Assembly (NCBI GenBank): GCA_020650975.1
Contig: JAIPMN010018925.1
Location: 6,277-26,763, forward strand
From: Apostichopus californicus
Lineage: Eukaryota; Echinodermata; Holothuroidea; Aspidochirotida; Stichopodidae
DNA length: 20,487 bases
Direction of reading: 5' to 3'
This document shows, piece by piece, positions 1-9,800 of the stretch. Position numbers and translations under genes: made by a program. Positions within the stretch are counted from its first letter, which is position 1. Every line of letters starts with the position of its first letter. The notes beneath the pieces were generated by a model that was not told the origin of the DNA, did no database searches, and was given only the letters and a program-made list of their open reading frames with translations.

Positions 1-2632
1 TACATTCCACCTTTAGAACAGAACTAGACCTCAACAAAAGTTAAATCAACCAGATTACCAAAAATTATAAAATGCATTTTGCTGCATAAATTACTTCACA
101 TAAGGAAAAATAAACTAGGTGCAGAGAGAATGCATGAGAACTGGCAACTTACACACAATGTATCTAAAGATGCTTAGAATATCTTAAAACAGATATATAT
201 CATGATGCTTGAGTTTTCTTAACGAGCTTTCTTTTCGTAAGAGGTGTTAATATCGCTAAAGGTTTTATAACCTTGAAGTAACCTCAAACTTCTTCCATCA
301 CACAAGGGCATCTCATGAAAGCTTTGATACACAAACTGTCTAATTTTAGACTAAATTAAAAACTGACATCGGCTAACAATAAAATAGTAAAACTATGTTA
401 TCTTTTTTAATTTTTTACTTGTTACTGATACTCTGTCACGGAACTGCAGCTTTCTTTAAACTTAATCGATAAATATCAAGATTATGCAAATAAATTGAAT
501 TTTAATTATTAAATCAGAACCTTAGAATATGAGGTTTAAACAAATTAAGCCCAATGCTTTTTTAAATTCCATATGCTCCCCCATTGCACCCTGCTTCACA
601 AAGTCCATAAGACCAATTTTATACACAAAATTCAAGTACTGACTATACCAGGAAAGAACCACTTCCTGGATGCAAGAGAATTTCACACATTTTTGAATAT
701 TCACAATGCAAATTATGAAATCAATTGTTGTTTTCTGCAAGAGACTTCCGCTCTAAATATGGAAATATTTTCGCGCCCCTCTAGCTGTGTGATGCCAAGC
801 CCCACACCACTGTCCCTATAGACTATTTGTTACATTGCAGCAATCCTCCCCCCCATTACCCCTTCCCCAGCTTTTGTTTCAGTAAGGTCTTTTTAGTTTT
901 ACTCTCTTTTTTATTGTCATTTTATGCTTTCCATTGCATTTTCATACTTGTCTATGAAATTTTGATTCATTTTGACAGGAAATGTTAATCGTCATATGAA
1001 CAAAAATAATAACTTGAAAACTAATCTCGTATTAAGTGATGGAAGAGTTGATTTCAGGAGTGACAAACTGTAGACGAAATACCCTGTTATAGTTTACACC
1101 AGGTGAGGGCACTCTGGCAGTGGTGCATGGTCACCTCCCCCGACCCCTCCCCCCTTCTAGCACAAATTTAATCTCCATTGTTACCCAATGTACTATTAAA
1201 TATGATTAAACTAAAATACCCAGGCTACCGTGATGACCAGGACCTCCAATTCCAAGGGACAATTTAATAAATTTCTACTCCGAGAATGTTTCTTGAATAT
1301 GACCACGTGGCGAGATGCAATTTTTGCTTCTTTTCAAAGTTTTCCTCCTTAATATCACTTTATACTTTAGTCTTGTAATATCGTTAAGAAAAGGGCAGTA
1401 GTTTAAAACAAAAACAATTCCTCGACCTTATAATTTAAAAAAAATTAGAATACACATAAAATGATATGATACATATCCATAACTGAAGGGATTATGCCCC
1501 ACAGCTGATGCAATTGCATGGAATGTCAAATTAGAATGAACAGGGAGTGAGAGAAAACTCAAAAAAACCAAGCAGTGATACATTTTTGATAATATACACC
1601 ACTGACGAAATAAACTCAATAAGATACAAAGCTAAAAACTAACATATTATCTAACACCCCAAATTCAGGGCACATGAGTAGGGTGGGTAAAAGGGGGGTA
1701 AGGATAGGGGAAGAGGTGGTTCACCCTTTTAAATCATAAATGTACAGAATGTTACAGAGTTTGGACCATTTAGATTCGGCCGACTGTTCACGTCGGGAAC
1801 TGGCTGATGTACGTGTCTTTACTCCAATTGTCTGTACATCAAACATCTATTCTGCTGAGTGGGCAATCCCCCCTCCCCACCCTCTCCCCCACTTTTTCAA
1901 AACCTCTTTTTGAGCTAAGGCCCTGAAAACATGACAGAATTATACCAAGAGATACAAAACAAAACTGTCCTAAGTGAGATGAAGAAGTCTTCACCTGTTT
2001 TAGCCTTAACCCTCAGCCTTGATACATTTCAGATTTGCATCGAAGTCCAAAATCTCTCGTTTTCTGCAATAAATACTCTTATCATTGGCTTGCTTTAGCA
2101 CTTAACGTCTAGTTTACTTCAATTATCTGAATAGTGAAACATTAAGCTTATCTTCTTAAAGCGGTGCAGTACCTGTTTCTTAAATATTGCAAATATCTGC
2201 AGTGCAACCAATGAATTTTAAATAGCTCGACGTGTTAATAATCCTTATAAGTTATATTCATGATGTGCATTGAAAGAGATATCTTTTAAAGCAAAAAACT
2301 AGTATAAGAAGTGTGTTACTTTCTTTTCTTCTTTTTTTCCAAGATTTTTTCCTCTTTTTTTATAAAGATTTTTTTTAACGTTTTTTCTGTTATTAATGTT
2401 TGTTTTTACTAAGTCTGTTTACTAATATTAAAACTCATAACATATATGAAGCCTATTTTGAACAGAGTACACAAACCACAATTCAGTCACTTTAATATAA
2501 TTCCATTGAATAATATAATGTAAGTAATGTGAGTCATGTAAATGTCACTAGTAACATGTGTCTAAGACATTCTCATCAAATTCCTGACATACTGTAGGTG
2601 TTAAAAATCACATCCCCTCCCCCTCCCCATTC
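1..2632. other. AT-rich intergenic or distal 3' UTR sequence without a recognised gene
   Basis: Only short chance ORFs are present. Visible elements are C-rich tracts at about 846-868, 1135-1156 and 1867-1890, a G-run cluster at about 1680-1715, and a poly-T-rich stretch at about 2315-2400. No conserved protein segment is seen on either strand. Confidence 0.6.
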
Positions 2633-2980
2633 TTGGGGGAAAAATCACATCCTTTATTTGAGAATTGCCATGCCAAAACATCCACAATCAGTGAAGTTCA
2701 CTTTCAAAACCCTGCAGTAGAGAGAATATCATGCATGCATGGAAATTTGGTGAAAATTCAAGCAGCTTTGAAAGATGGAAAAACAGCTGTCAAAGAGAGA
2801 TGTTTTGTATGCGAGAGGCACCCGAAGAAGTGTCCTGTTAATATCGTCACTGATGGACCACACCATCAGATGCACGACCACAGGCAAAACCAGTCTCACA
2901 ACCAACTTCAAAGACCTATAAACAGAAGAGTTTTACACCCAGAGAGAGACCTGTGCAAAATTCCACCTAAGGAAGATTGA
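2633..2980 (+). CDS. Unrecognised 115-codon ORF
   Basis: This is the longest open frame left of TNPO1. The predicted product is basic and hydrophilic, with a Cys/His cluster (CFVCERHPKKCP) at about residues 57-68 and a His/Gln/Asn-rich stretch at about 75-95. It has no signal peptide or membrane segment and belongs to no family I know. It could be chance, part of a terminal exon, or a fragment of a mobile element. Part of the left end overlaps a C/G-rich tract. Confidence 0.2.
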   Translation: MGEKSHPLFENCHAKTSTISEVHFQNPAVERISCMHGNLVKIQAALKDGKTAVKERCFVCERHPKKCPVNIVTDGPHHQMHDHRQNQSHNQLQRPINRRVLHPERDLCKIPPKED

Positions 2981-3184
2981 ATACCATTTATATGCATCAT
3001 TAAAAACTCTAATGATGGATCCCAACAAGTGTCAATATAAAAGGAACATTTAAGTTGACCTGTTTCTATTAATGTTATTACTCAGACCCTTACTGTTACT
3101 CATACATATTTATACACATTCCTCTATGTAAAGACATCAAACTTGTAAGTTAACACACTGCAGATATGTAGTGAAGGCATAAAC

Positions 3185-3420
3185 AACACTGTTATATGAA
3201 TATGCAAAACGTTTAATTGGTAGTAAGTAACACTGTTATATGAATATGCATAAAGCTTAATTGGTAGTAGTAGTGGACTGCACACACTACATAACATTGT
3301 CTTTGAACGTGTAGAGAAAGTTGGTACTTGAAAGATGTTTCGTGAGAACTACAGATGAGTTACGAAGGCATTATTAATATTCATATTATTATGAATATTC
3401 ATAAAACTTATTGGTAGCAT
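3185..3420 (+). repeat. 44-bp tandem duplication plus a diverged third copy
   Basis: The segment aacactgttatatgaatatg starts at 3185 and again at 3229, each copy ending in taattggtagta (period 44). A third, weaker copy near 3387-3420 (tatgaatattcataaaacttattggtag) comes after about 110 bp of unrelated sequence. The third copy overlaps a perfect inverted repeat at 3376-3399. Confidence 0.8.
3376..3399. repeat. Perfect 10-bp inverted repeat with 4-nt spacer
   Basis: The arm aatattcata is followed by ttat and the exact reverse complement tatgaatatt. In sequence this AT-rich it could arise by chance. The tgaatattca core also appears in the minisatellite at 11795-11970. Confidence 0.7.
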
Positions 3421-3822
3421 TGGCTACCTGAAGTTTCAGACCATAACTTTCTGTGTAGAGGGCGAGGGTTACCTCTAAACCTCATTGTTGTTATGACAGT
3501 TACACATAATGAATAATATTGATATATGATACCAAACATGAGCTATAAAGAGAAAGATTAATGTTGGTTACTTTAAAACCCTTATCACAAGCAATCTGCA
3601 CTGTTTGAACAACGCTGGTAACGATATATCGCTCCTTTAACTTTAAACCATACACAATTACTACATCATAACCACTCATTACATGCCCTCACTAGCACCT
3701 CCAAAAAACACCTTCTCCACGCCTTTATCCCACTCACAAATATCTGTTAACAATTATCATATATTAAATAAATTTTATCTGGTACAGGCAGGCTAAATAT
3801 GATTGATACTCAACCTTTTTTT

Positions 3823-3895
3823 TCACCTCTAAAGTAGTTGTCACAGAACCCTGTTACCTTTAAGGGCTCTGCGTTCGAATTCACAGCAACTTCGT
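3823..3895 (+). mobile_element. Possible decayed tRNA-derived SINE head
   Basis: The segment gcgttcgaattc at 3871-3882 resembles a Pol III B box, and taaagtagttg at 3830-3840 is a degraded A box placed 42 nt upstream, close to tRNA spacing. The part between (cctttaagggctctg) has the look of a tRNA anticodon and variable region. No clear tail or target-site duplication is visible. It could be a chance match. Confidence 0.4.
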
Positions 3896-4984
3896 ACGAC
3901 ATGACAATGAGGACAGGATGACAATCGTGTACTGAATCACAGAGGATATCACAGTCAATCACAAAGTTAACCAAACAAACAATCACATTTTATGTCTCTT
4001 TCATTCTCGAGGAAAAGCTCTAAACGTATCCACCCCCCCCCCCATTCATACTAAATAACCCACCGTGCAGATATAAAATGAAATTCATCGCAACGTGCGT
4101 TGGGCTTCCCCTGCCCGTAGCTTCGAAAAGAAAAAAGGTTATCGCTTACTTAAGAAAAGAAAAAAAAAGTTACGGCTATATACCAATTGTGTAGCTCACA
4201 GAGTAACCCAACGGTTGTTTCAAACGCTAGACAGGTAGTCCTTTTCCATGACATGAATAACTGACAATGCTTGACGAAAAGATGATAGTTATTTGTTAAA
4301 AGAAAGAATGAAATGCAAAGGCATATCATCCCTAAAGAGTTTGACAAAATTGCTACATAGTTACAAAAAAAGGTTACTTTCTTAGTGCACTATATTCACA
4401 ACGGAACCCAACACGTCCATCCATCTTAAAAACACTATTACCACGAATCCTCGCTCTTACCTTAGACCATTTATAGAAGCGGCAGTTGAAATGGCTTTTG
4501 ACTGAGCCTGACAATTAACTTTGTTATATACCTTTTCACAATTCAAATACACAATTTTTTATCTGCTTAGTGACATGATAAGCTGATTTTGTAACCAAAC
4601 TTCATCAAACCTTTCTTGTTCTTTACTTTCTATACCATAGTCAGAAACAAATGTGAGAAACAAAAAAACTACTTTTTTTTCTCTTCGAGTTTACACCCAA
4701 GGAAAAAATCTTCTATATTAAAAAAAAAACTTTTGTGAAATTTTCTTGATTAACTTAGGTTAGGAACTTAAAAGTTAGTATTATGTTAGGCTATTTTGTA
4801 AGTAGCATTCCAAAACTTATTTAATTTTTTTGTCTTTTCTGCTATTTTTTTATCTTTTTTTTTTCTTCGTTTTCCTCCAAATATTTTTTCTCCCCTTTTT
4901 GCTTCTACTCGTCCATGTTATCGTTTAGTCCAAACATATTAATATCCAACTTATAATCCCTAACGACTGCGTTAAATAATATGA

Positions 4985-5840
4985 TACGCTCAACTTTTCT
5001 TCTGCGAACTTTAAATCCCGCCTACGGTAAAAAGCAAAAGTCTTGCGCATTCAGACTTCGCATGAGGGTTGTCTTCTGCTTATGCATGAGTCCTACTTGG
5101 TCTTAGAGAAGGATTTCAGAGAGGGGAGATTGGATTTCCTTGAGGAAGAACTACGTGAAATGTAAACACCAAGCGGATATCGCAATGGATAGCATCCACC
5201 AGGAAGTGCCTTGCCCAGAGGCTGTGTCTGCCTGCCGGAGAAGTCTAGACATTTCGTCTAGATCTGTAAGACATTAGCATAATAACTGTATCACCAGACA
5301 CTGCGCCCTGGCTCGGTGAGATGAAAACGTCTTTCTCGAATTTTATCTCGATATATATGTCCGCGGGTCTTCGTCTAGACTGGCTCAAAGCCTTATCCTA
5401 CTATTTCATGTTGGTCAAACACGGTACAAACTACACCAGCGGTAAGCAAACACAGGTTTTCGTCAAACCGTACCGCCATTTCGTGTCTGCATGCAAACTA
5501 CACAATCACAACTACACCATGTTCTTTCACATGGAGGTGGCAATCGCCTTGCTAGTCTAAGTTATCGACAAAGAGCCACAGCTGTACTAGTCAACCTTTA
5601 GACCGTCTTAAACCGGATGATGGCGGTGTGCATCCTTGTTCTCAACCGCTACGCTGCGCTGCGATAGGTCTTCGCAGAGGGGAACCGTGACGACCACCAT
5701 TCACCTAGGATGGAAATCGTTACATCTAATAATTTCCCTAAGACTGTGCATTCAATTCTACAAAAGTCAAGATTCTTCGCTCCTGACGCCACTTCTTACT
5801 AAGTTTGTTTCGCATCGGGTATGATACAACAAAATTGTTA
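4985..5840. promoter_or_regulatory. CpG-rich patch, possible promoter or unmethylated element
   Basis: By eye, roughly 40 CpG dinucleotides fall in about 850 bp here, against one or fewer per 60 bp in most flanking lines. The patch includes cccgcc, gtccgcggg and acgctgcgctgcg. It lies beyond the candidate TNPO1 polyadenylation site. It could be a promoter of a plus-strand transcript, an unmethylated enhancer, a part of a long TNPO1 3' UTR, or a more recently inserted sequence. The function is not shown by the sequence. Confidence 0.35.
5185..5267 (+). CDS. Speculative first coding exon of an unidentified plus-strand gene
   Basis: An ATG in a good context (G at -3, G at +4) opens 27 codons beginning MDSIHQEVPCPEAVSACRRS, and is followed by a GTAAGA donor-like site near 5267. 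It lies inside the CpG-rich patch, which has a TTTAAAT box about 170 bp upstream. The peptide is not recognised and no second exon was found. An ORF this short is weak evidence. Confidence 0.15.
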
Positions 5841-6189
5841 ATCTACTAATACCTAGTTTCCTAGATTCTGTTACCGCTATCTCTCTCTCTCACACAACAC
5901 CTTTTCGCCTAAACATTATTCTGATAGACACTTATTTCATTGCTTAGAGTTGCTCTTCATATTTTCATACTTCATAATTATATACAATTTTATTGCAGAT
6001 CATTGCAAACACTAAAAAAAAACAAAAAAAAAATGAACTCATCCTAAAAACACACTGTCCCTCCTCTTCCATCTTGTTGACAAATGCACACCCTGTTGTA
6101 AGAACCTCACAGCATCAGACCTCTTCCTAGTAAACTGTCAAAGAAAACAATTTGGGTCGGTTGATTTATAAAAATTACTATTTCTTACT
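5841..6189. other. AT-rich sequence beyond the candidate TNPO1 polyadenylation site
   Basis: No ORF, RNA gene or repeat other than the short CT/CA tract is seen. It may belong to a longer TNPO1 3' UTR. Confidence 0.5.
5879..5899 (+). repeat. Short (CT)n/(CA)n tract
   Basis: A run of ctctctctct is followed by cacacaacac at the right edge of the CpG-rich patch. Confidence 0.7.
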
Positions 6190-6774
6190 CTTCCAAAAGT
6201 TTACTGTTTATTCAAAATCTATCACATCTCAAAAGAAGCTCATGCAGTGGATTTTGATACATTTTTCGTGTAACATTAATATTTTTTCGTAATTTTTCAC
6301 ACAGTGTTTCTTTCATATATATTGATTCAACCAATAACAAAACACTTTATAAGTACCTACTGCTTAATGAGGCTGAGAAAACCTGAATACAAACCAAATT
6401 CTAACATGCTGTTTTGGAGGCAAAGCTGATACATAGTTTATATTCATTGATATATTCTGTCTTTTTCACTACAGACAAAAGTAAGAAGATGATCTAGCAT
6501 GGCATATCATATCAACAACTTCCACTATGAGAATGGACTTAAATGGCTATCCAGGCTCAGAAATGTCTAAGAATCCACTTTTGATATCAATTCTGTGAGA
6601 GGACTGGAAGGGACACTGGGAAGAGGGAGGATCAAGAGAGTTAATGTAGAACTTCTGACATGCTGCAGCCTCATACTTTAGACATGGTGCCTTACTGACA
6701 AAACATTTCTAGACTTTTAAAAAAACCATGATCGTTGTTAGAGAGTTGATTCTTTTTTCTACGTACCTCACACA
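6190..6774 (-). other. TNPO1: Probable TNPO1 3' UTR (minimum extent)
   Basis: This is non-coding sequence directly after the TAA stop, extended to the first canonical AATAAA on the minus strand. No conserved coding segment is visible. Vertebrate TNPO1 has a long 3' UTR, so the true end may lie further left, possibly anywhere down to about position 1. Only transcript data would fix it. Confidence 0.5.
6207..6212 (-). terminator. Candidate polyadenylation signal AATAAA
   Basis: The plus strand reads tttatt, so the sense strand has AATAAA about 565 nt after the stop. A T-rich stretch lies downstream in the sense direction (around 6150-6130). It is the first canonical hexamer after the stop, but AT-rich sequence produces such matches by chance, and others lie further left (for example at 2653-2658). 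Confidence 0.35.
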
Positions 6775-6882
6775 TTACAGACTGTAACTAGCAGCGAGTC
6801 TCTCTCGCAGTGGTAGTGGAAACTGGTTGGAAAACTGGTTCCAGTTTTCTTCCCCGACCTGCGTCTTGAAACCGTGGAGTAT
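6775..6882 (-). CDS. TNPO1: TNPO1 terminal exon L with stop codon
   Basis: The acceptor is TTTCTACAG. The exon encodes 35 residues and a TAA stop at 6777-6775. [14 protein letters not shown] is highly conserved. It is followed by NQFSNQF, then [10 protein letters not shown], ending SYSL. Human reads RRFSDQF at the middle position and ends FYGV. The NQFS/NQFP codons are a near-perfect 12/11-nt tandem repeat, which may explain the loss of the paired arginines. Confidence 0.95.
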   Translation of the reverse strand: MLHGFKTQVGEENWNQFSNQFPLPLRERLAASYSL

Positions 6883-9800
6883 CTGTAGAAATTGAGGTGT
6901 ACAAAGTCTTTATTATCCTACATTGCTGCTAACCAAGTCTTTAATCATACACACATCTCTATCATAGGGGGTGCAGATATCTGTAAGGGGTACATATATC
7001 TGTAGGGGGTACAGATATTGGGCTGGTGCACTTTTCTCTCTCTATAAAGTAATTTTTAACGATACAAGTCACAACTCGGTACATTAAATTTCAGAAACTA
7101 GAAATGCTGTGATAACAATTCAAGCCTACCTCACTGACAAAGCACAGCAATTGCTGATAAAAATGCAATTTTATACCATTGAAATTTTAGTGACAATAGA
7201 AATGATTTCGACATATTCAAAACCGACAGTGTTTTATGTATGACAGAATGAACGAACCAACCACAGAACCTTCTGGTTTCAATTACAAACATGTCGTGCT
7301 CTCGAAAGATTCTTTTTAAGACGATTTTAAAGACGTACCTTAAAGAACATTTCCTTCAGGTCTGGTTTAGGATTTTGCCAGGAAGCCACAGCATCACAGA
7401 AGAAAATAAAATCCTGTTGAATAGAGAAAAGAAGAAGAAGATGAAAAAAAAAAAGTCAACTTTTTCTGTTCTGCAATGGAAATATTTGCAGGCAGCAACA
7501 ACCAACAAACATCTCATGTTTCTGTAGTTATGAGCTATGACTGATAACTACCTGATCATGTAAGGCCTTAAGATGGCTTAGTGTGACTTTTGTTGGTGTT
7601 ACCTTCGAGTGTTGGTCACATACTAAAACACCAAAATTTAGCAGAGGGGTACTCGTTCATAGCGGCACAGATTTATACGTTTACCCAGCGGATCAAAAGT
7701 ACACTTCTAACCAGTTGCAATCATTTCTTTTTTATCTACATACTTTAACACCACAATACAATGTTACACTGCTCTGTAATCCTGTGAATAATTGTCCACA
7801 GCTGTTTATCAGTTCACAAGATCCGCCATTATTCTGTGAGGCTTAAATTGAAATACGATCCCCAAATCAAACCTCCATCCCAAACGAGAACTCCTCTGGG
7901 AATCTTCGTTAAGTACCCTCGTTCCCCCATATCAACTAAAATCTTTCAGAAACCATGTTACCGTACCCTTTCCCCTTTTTTCCAATGATAAACAAATATG
8001 GATGAACAGTGTTACCGTAGCCCTTACCCGTGAACACATTGTAGCCATACCACTCCCCTCCCCATACCCTTCTCCCCATACCCCTTCTCCCCATACCCCT
8101 CTCCCCCCCATACTCCCTCTCCTTCCCATACCCCTCTCCTCCCCACATCCCTCCCCTGTGGATTACTAGTAGAACATATTAGAATCAGATCAGTGCCCCT
8201 ACAGGCACTACACGCCGCTCAGAAGAACCGTACGACTGAAAAGGATTTAACAACCAATGAAATGAATTAATCACCTGCACGACTCCCAAGGGATTAGCTG
8301 CGATCATGGCACAGACCCCTCTGAAAGCAGAGTCCTTCTCTTCGTTGTCACGGATGTTCCGAAGAGAGGTGCACCTGGTGTTGGGAAGAGGTATAAACAG
8401 AAATCAGAGTACTGACTCTGGTAATCATTAGTGGAACAGCTGTCAGAAAAACACATACACAAGCAGGTGCTGAAACTAGCCTGACCCTTGCTACCTCTAT
8501 CTGTGGTAAGCCATTATTAATCCGCGTAATACATAATATATCATCCATCTGCTTGCTCATCAATGTACATTTCCATGAAATGTTATAAGCCAATAGTGTC
8601 CATCACCACCGCCTACATTTAGACTATTTTCAAGGTAAAAGGATGACACTGTCTATGAATAAAAAATATCGACAAGTCATCGCTTACCGAATGTAAACCG
8701 TCTGAAGAGCATTCATAACATGTCAGAGTCAAAATTCAAATAGTTTTCTTGGGGGGGGGGGGGGAGGATGCTTCACATATTTTTTTTTTCATTTTGAAAG
8801 AGTTGCCGAATTGCACTATTCTAATGACATATCATCCAAACCCTCTTGAAATCATAATCACCAAATAATCAACTCAGAAAATTAATATTTGAATCAAAAT
8901 TCATTGAACTGCTGCAGTGAATGGCGCACATGCGTTACGGGACGAAACTTGACGACTCGCGACAGTCTGTTAATGTAGCATAGAGTTTAGAACTGAAAAA
9001 CTGCCAGATCTTATCTGTGGTGTACAAACCCTGTTTACAACTAACTACGAGGAAAAAACATCACCTCTCTCCTTCTGTCATATCAATTTAAGATTCAGAG
9101 TTTTCCGATCAATTTTTTTCCTGACTTTTGAGTTTTGCTTTTCTGACTTTTTGAGTTTTGTTTTGCTTTTGAGTTTTGCTTTGATGCATTAAAAATTTTT
9201 TTGGGGAAAACCTAAGACAGCTTTTGTTCTAACCTGCAACAAACTCTATCGAATATTTAAAGACTTGAACCTAAATTATTAAATCTTTTAATTTTTTCTG
9301 AAAGAAGACGGCGACAGAAATCGTCGTTGAGACAGAGAAAGAAGACTAAAGCCGCATCAAATATTTAAACAGCGTGGCAATTTCTCAGAAATTTGATGAC
9401 ATCGCCACCTTTCAATTAGCCAAAGCACATCACTGGGAGGTGTCATGAACATGGTCATGTTCACATGACACCTGCTTCCAATGTCCTATATTACTGCCAA
9501 CAATCATTATTAGAAATATAATAAGTTAGAATTGTGTTTATGTCATCACAGAGTCTAACGAAACCACTGAGTGAATAGGTTCAATTTTGTTCTTATGACC
9601 ATTTTAGAAGAAAGAAATATTTTGGCCTTTTTGGGAAAAAAATGGTTGAAAATGTACAATCTGGCACAAATTTTAGGTTTTAAAAAAAAAAATTAAAAAA
9701 TTATAATAAAAGAGAAATAAAAACTTGTTTGTTACCTTTCAAAAGTAAATGGATCGTTGCAGTTAAAGTTAAAATGTCATTCGGTTCTGGTTTATATATA

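Larger units (their letters stand above)
2981..4984. other. AT-rich non-coding sequence holding two repeats
   Basis: Apart from the 44-bp repeat and the decayed tRNA-like element, this stretch has only A and T homopolymer tracts and an 11-C run at 4033-4043. No gene is seen. Confidence 0.6.

Noticed and set aside
4756-4790. Telomere-like TTAGG repeats
   Set aside because: Only ttaggttagg and a single later ttagg are present, with no array.
7583-7846. Plus-strand 87-codon ORF in intron J-K
   Set aside because: No recognisable domain or coding-like conservation is seen, and it lies antisense inside an intron. Open frames of this length are expected by chance in 20 kb.
7932-8148. Gly/Arg-rich minus-strand ORFs in two frames
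   Set aside because: They are translations of the G-rich minisatellite; open in several frames because of low complexity.
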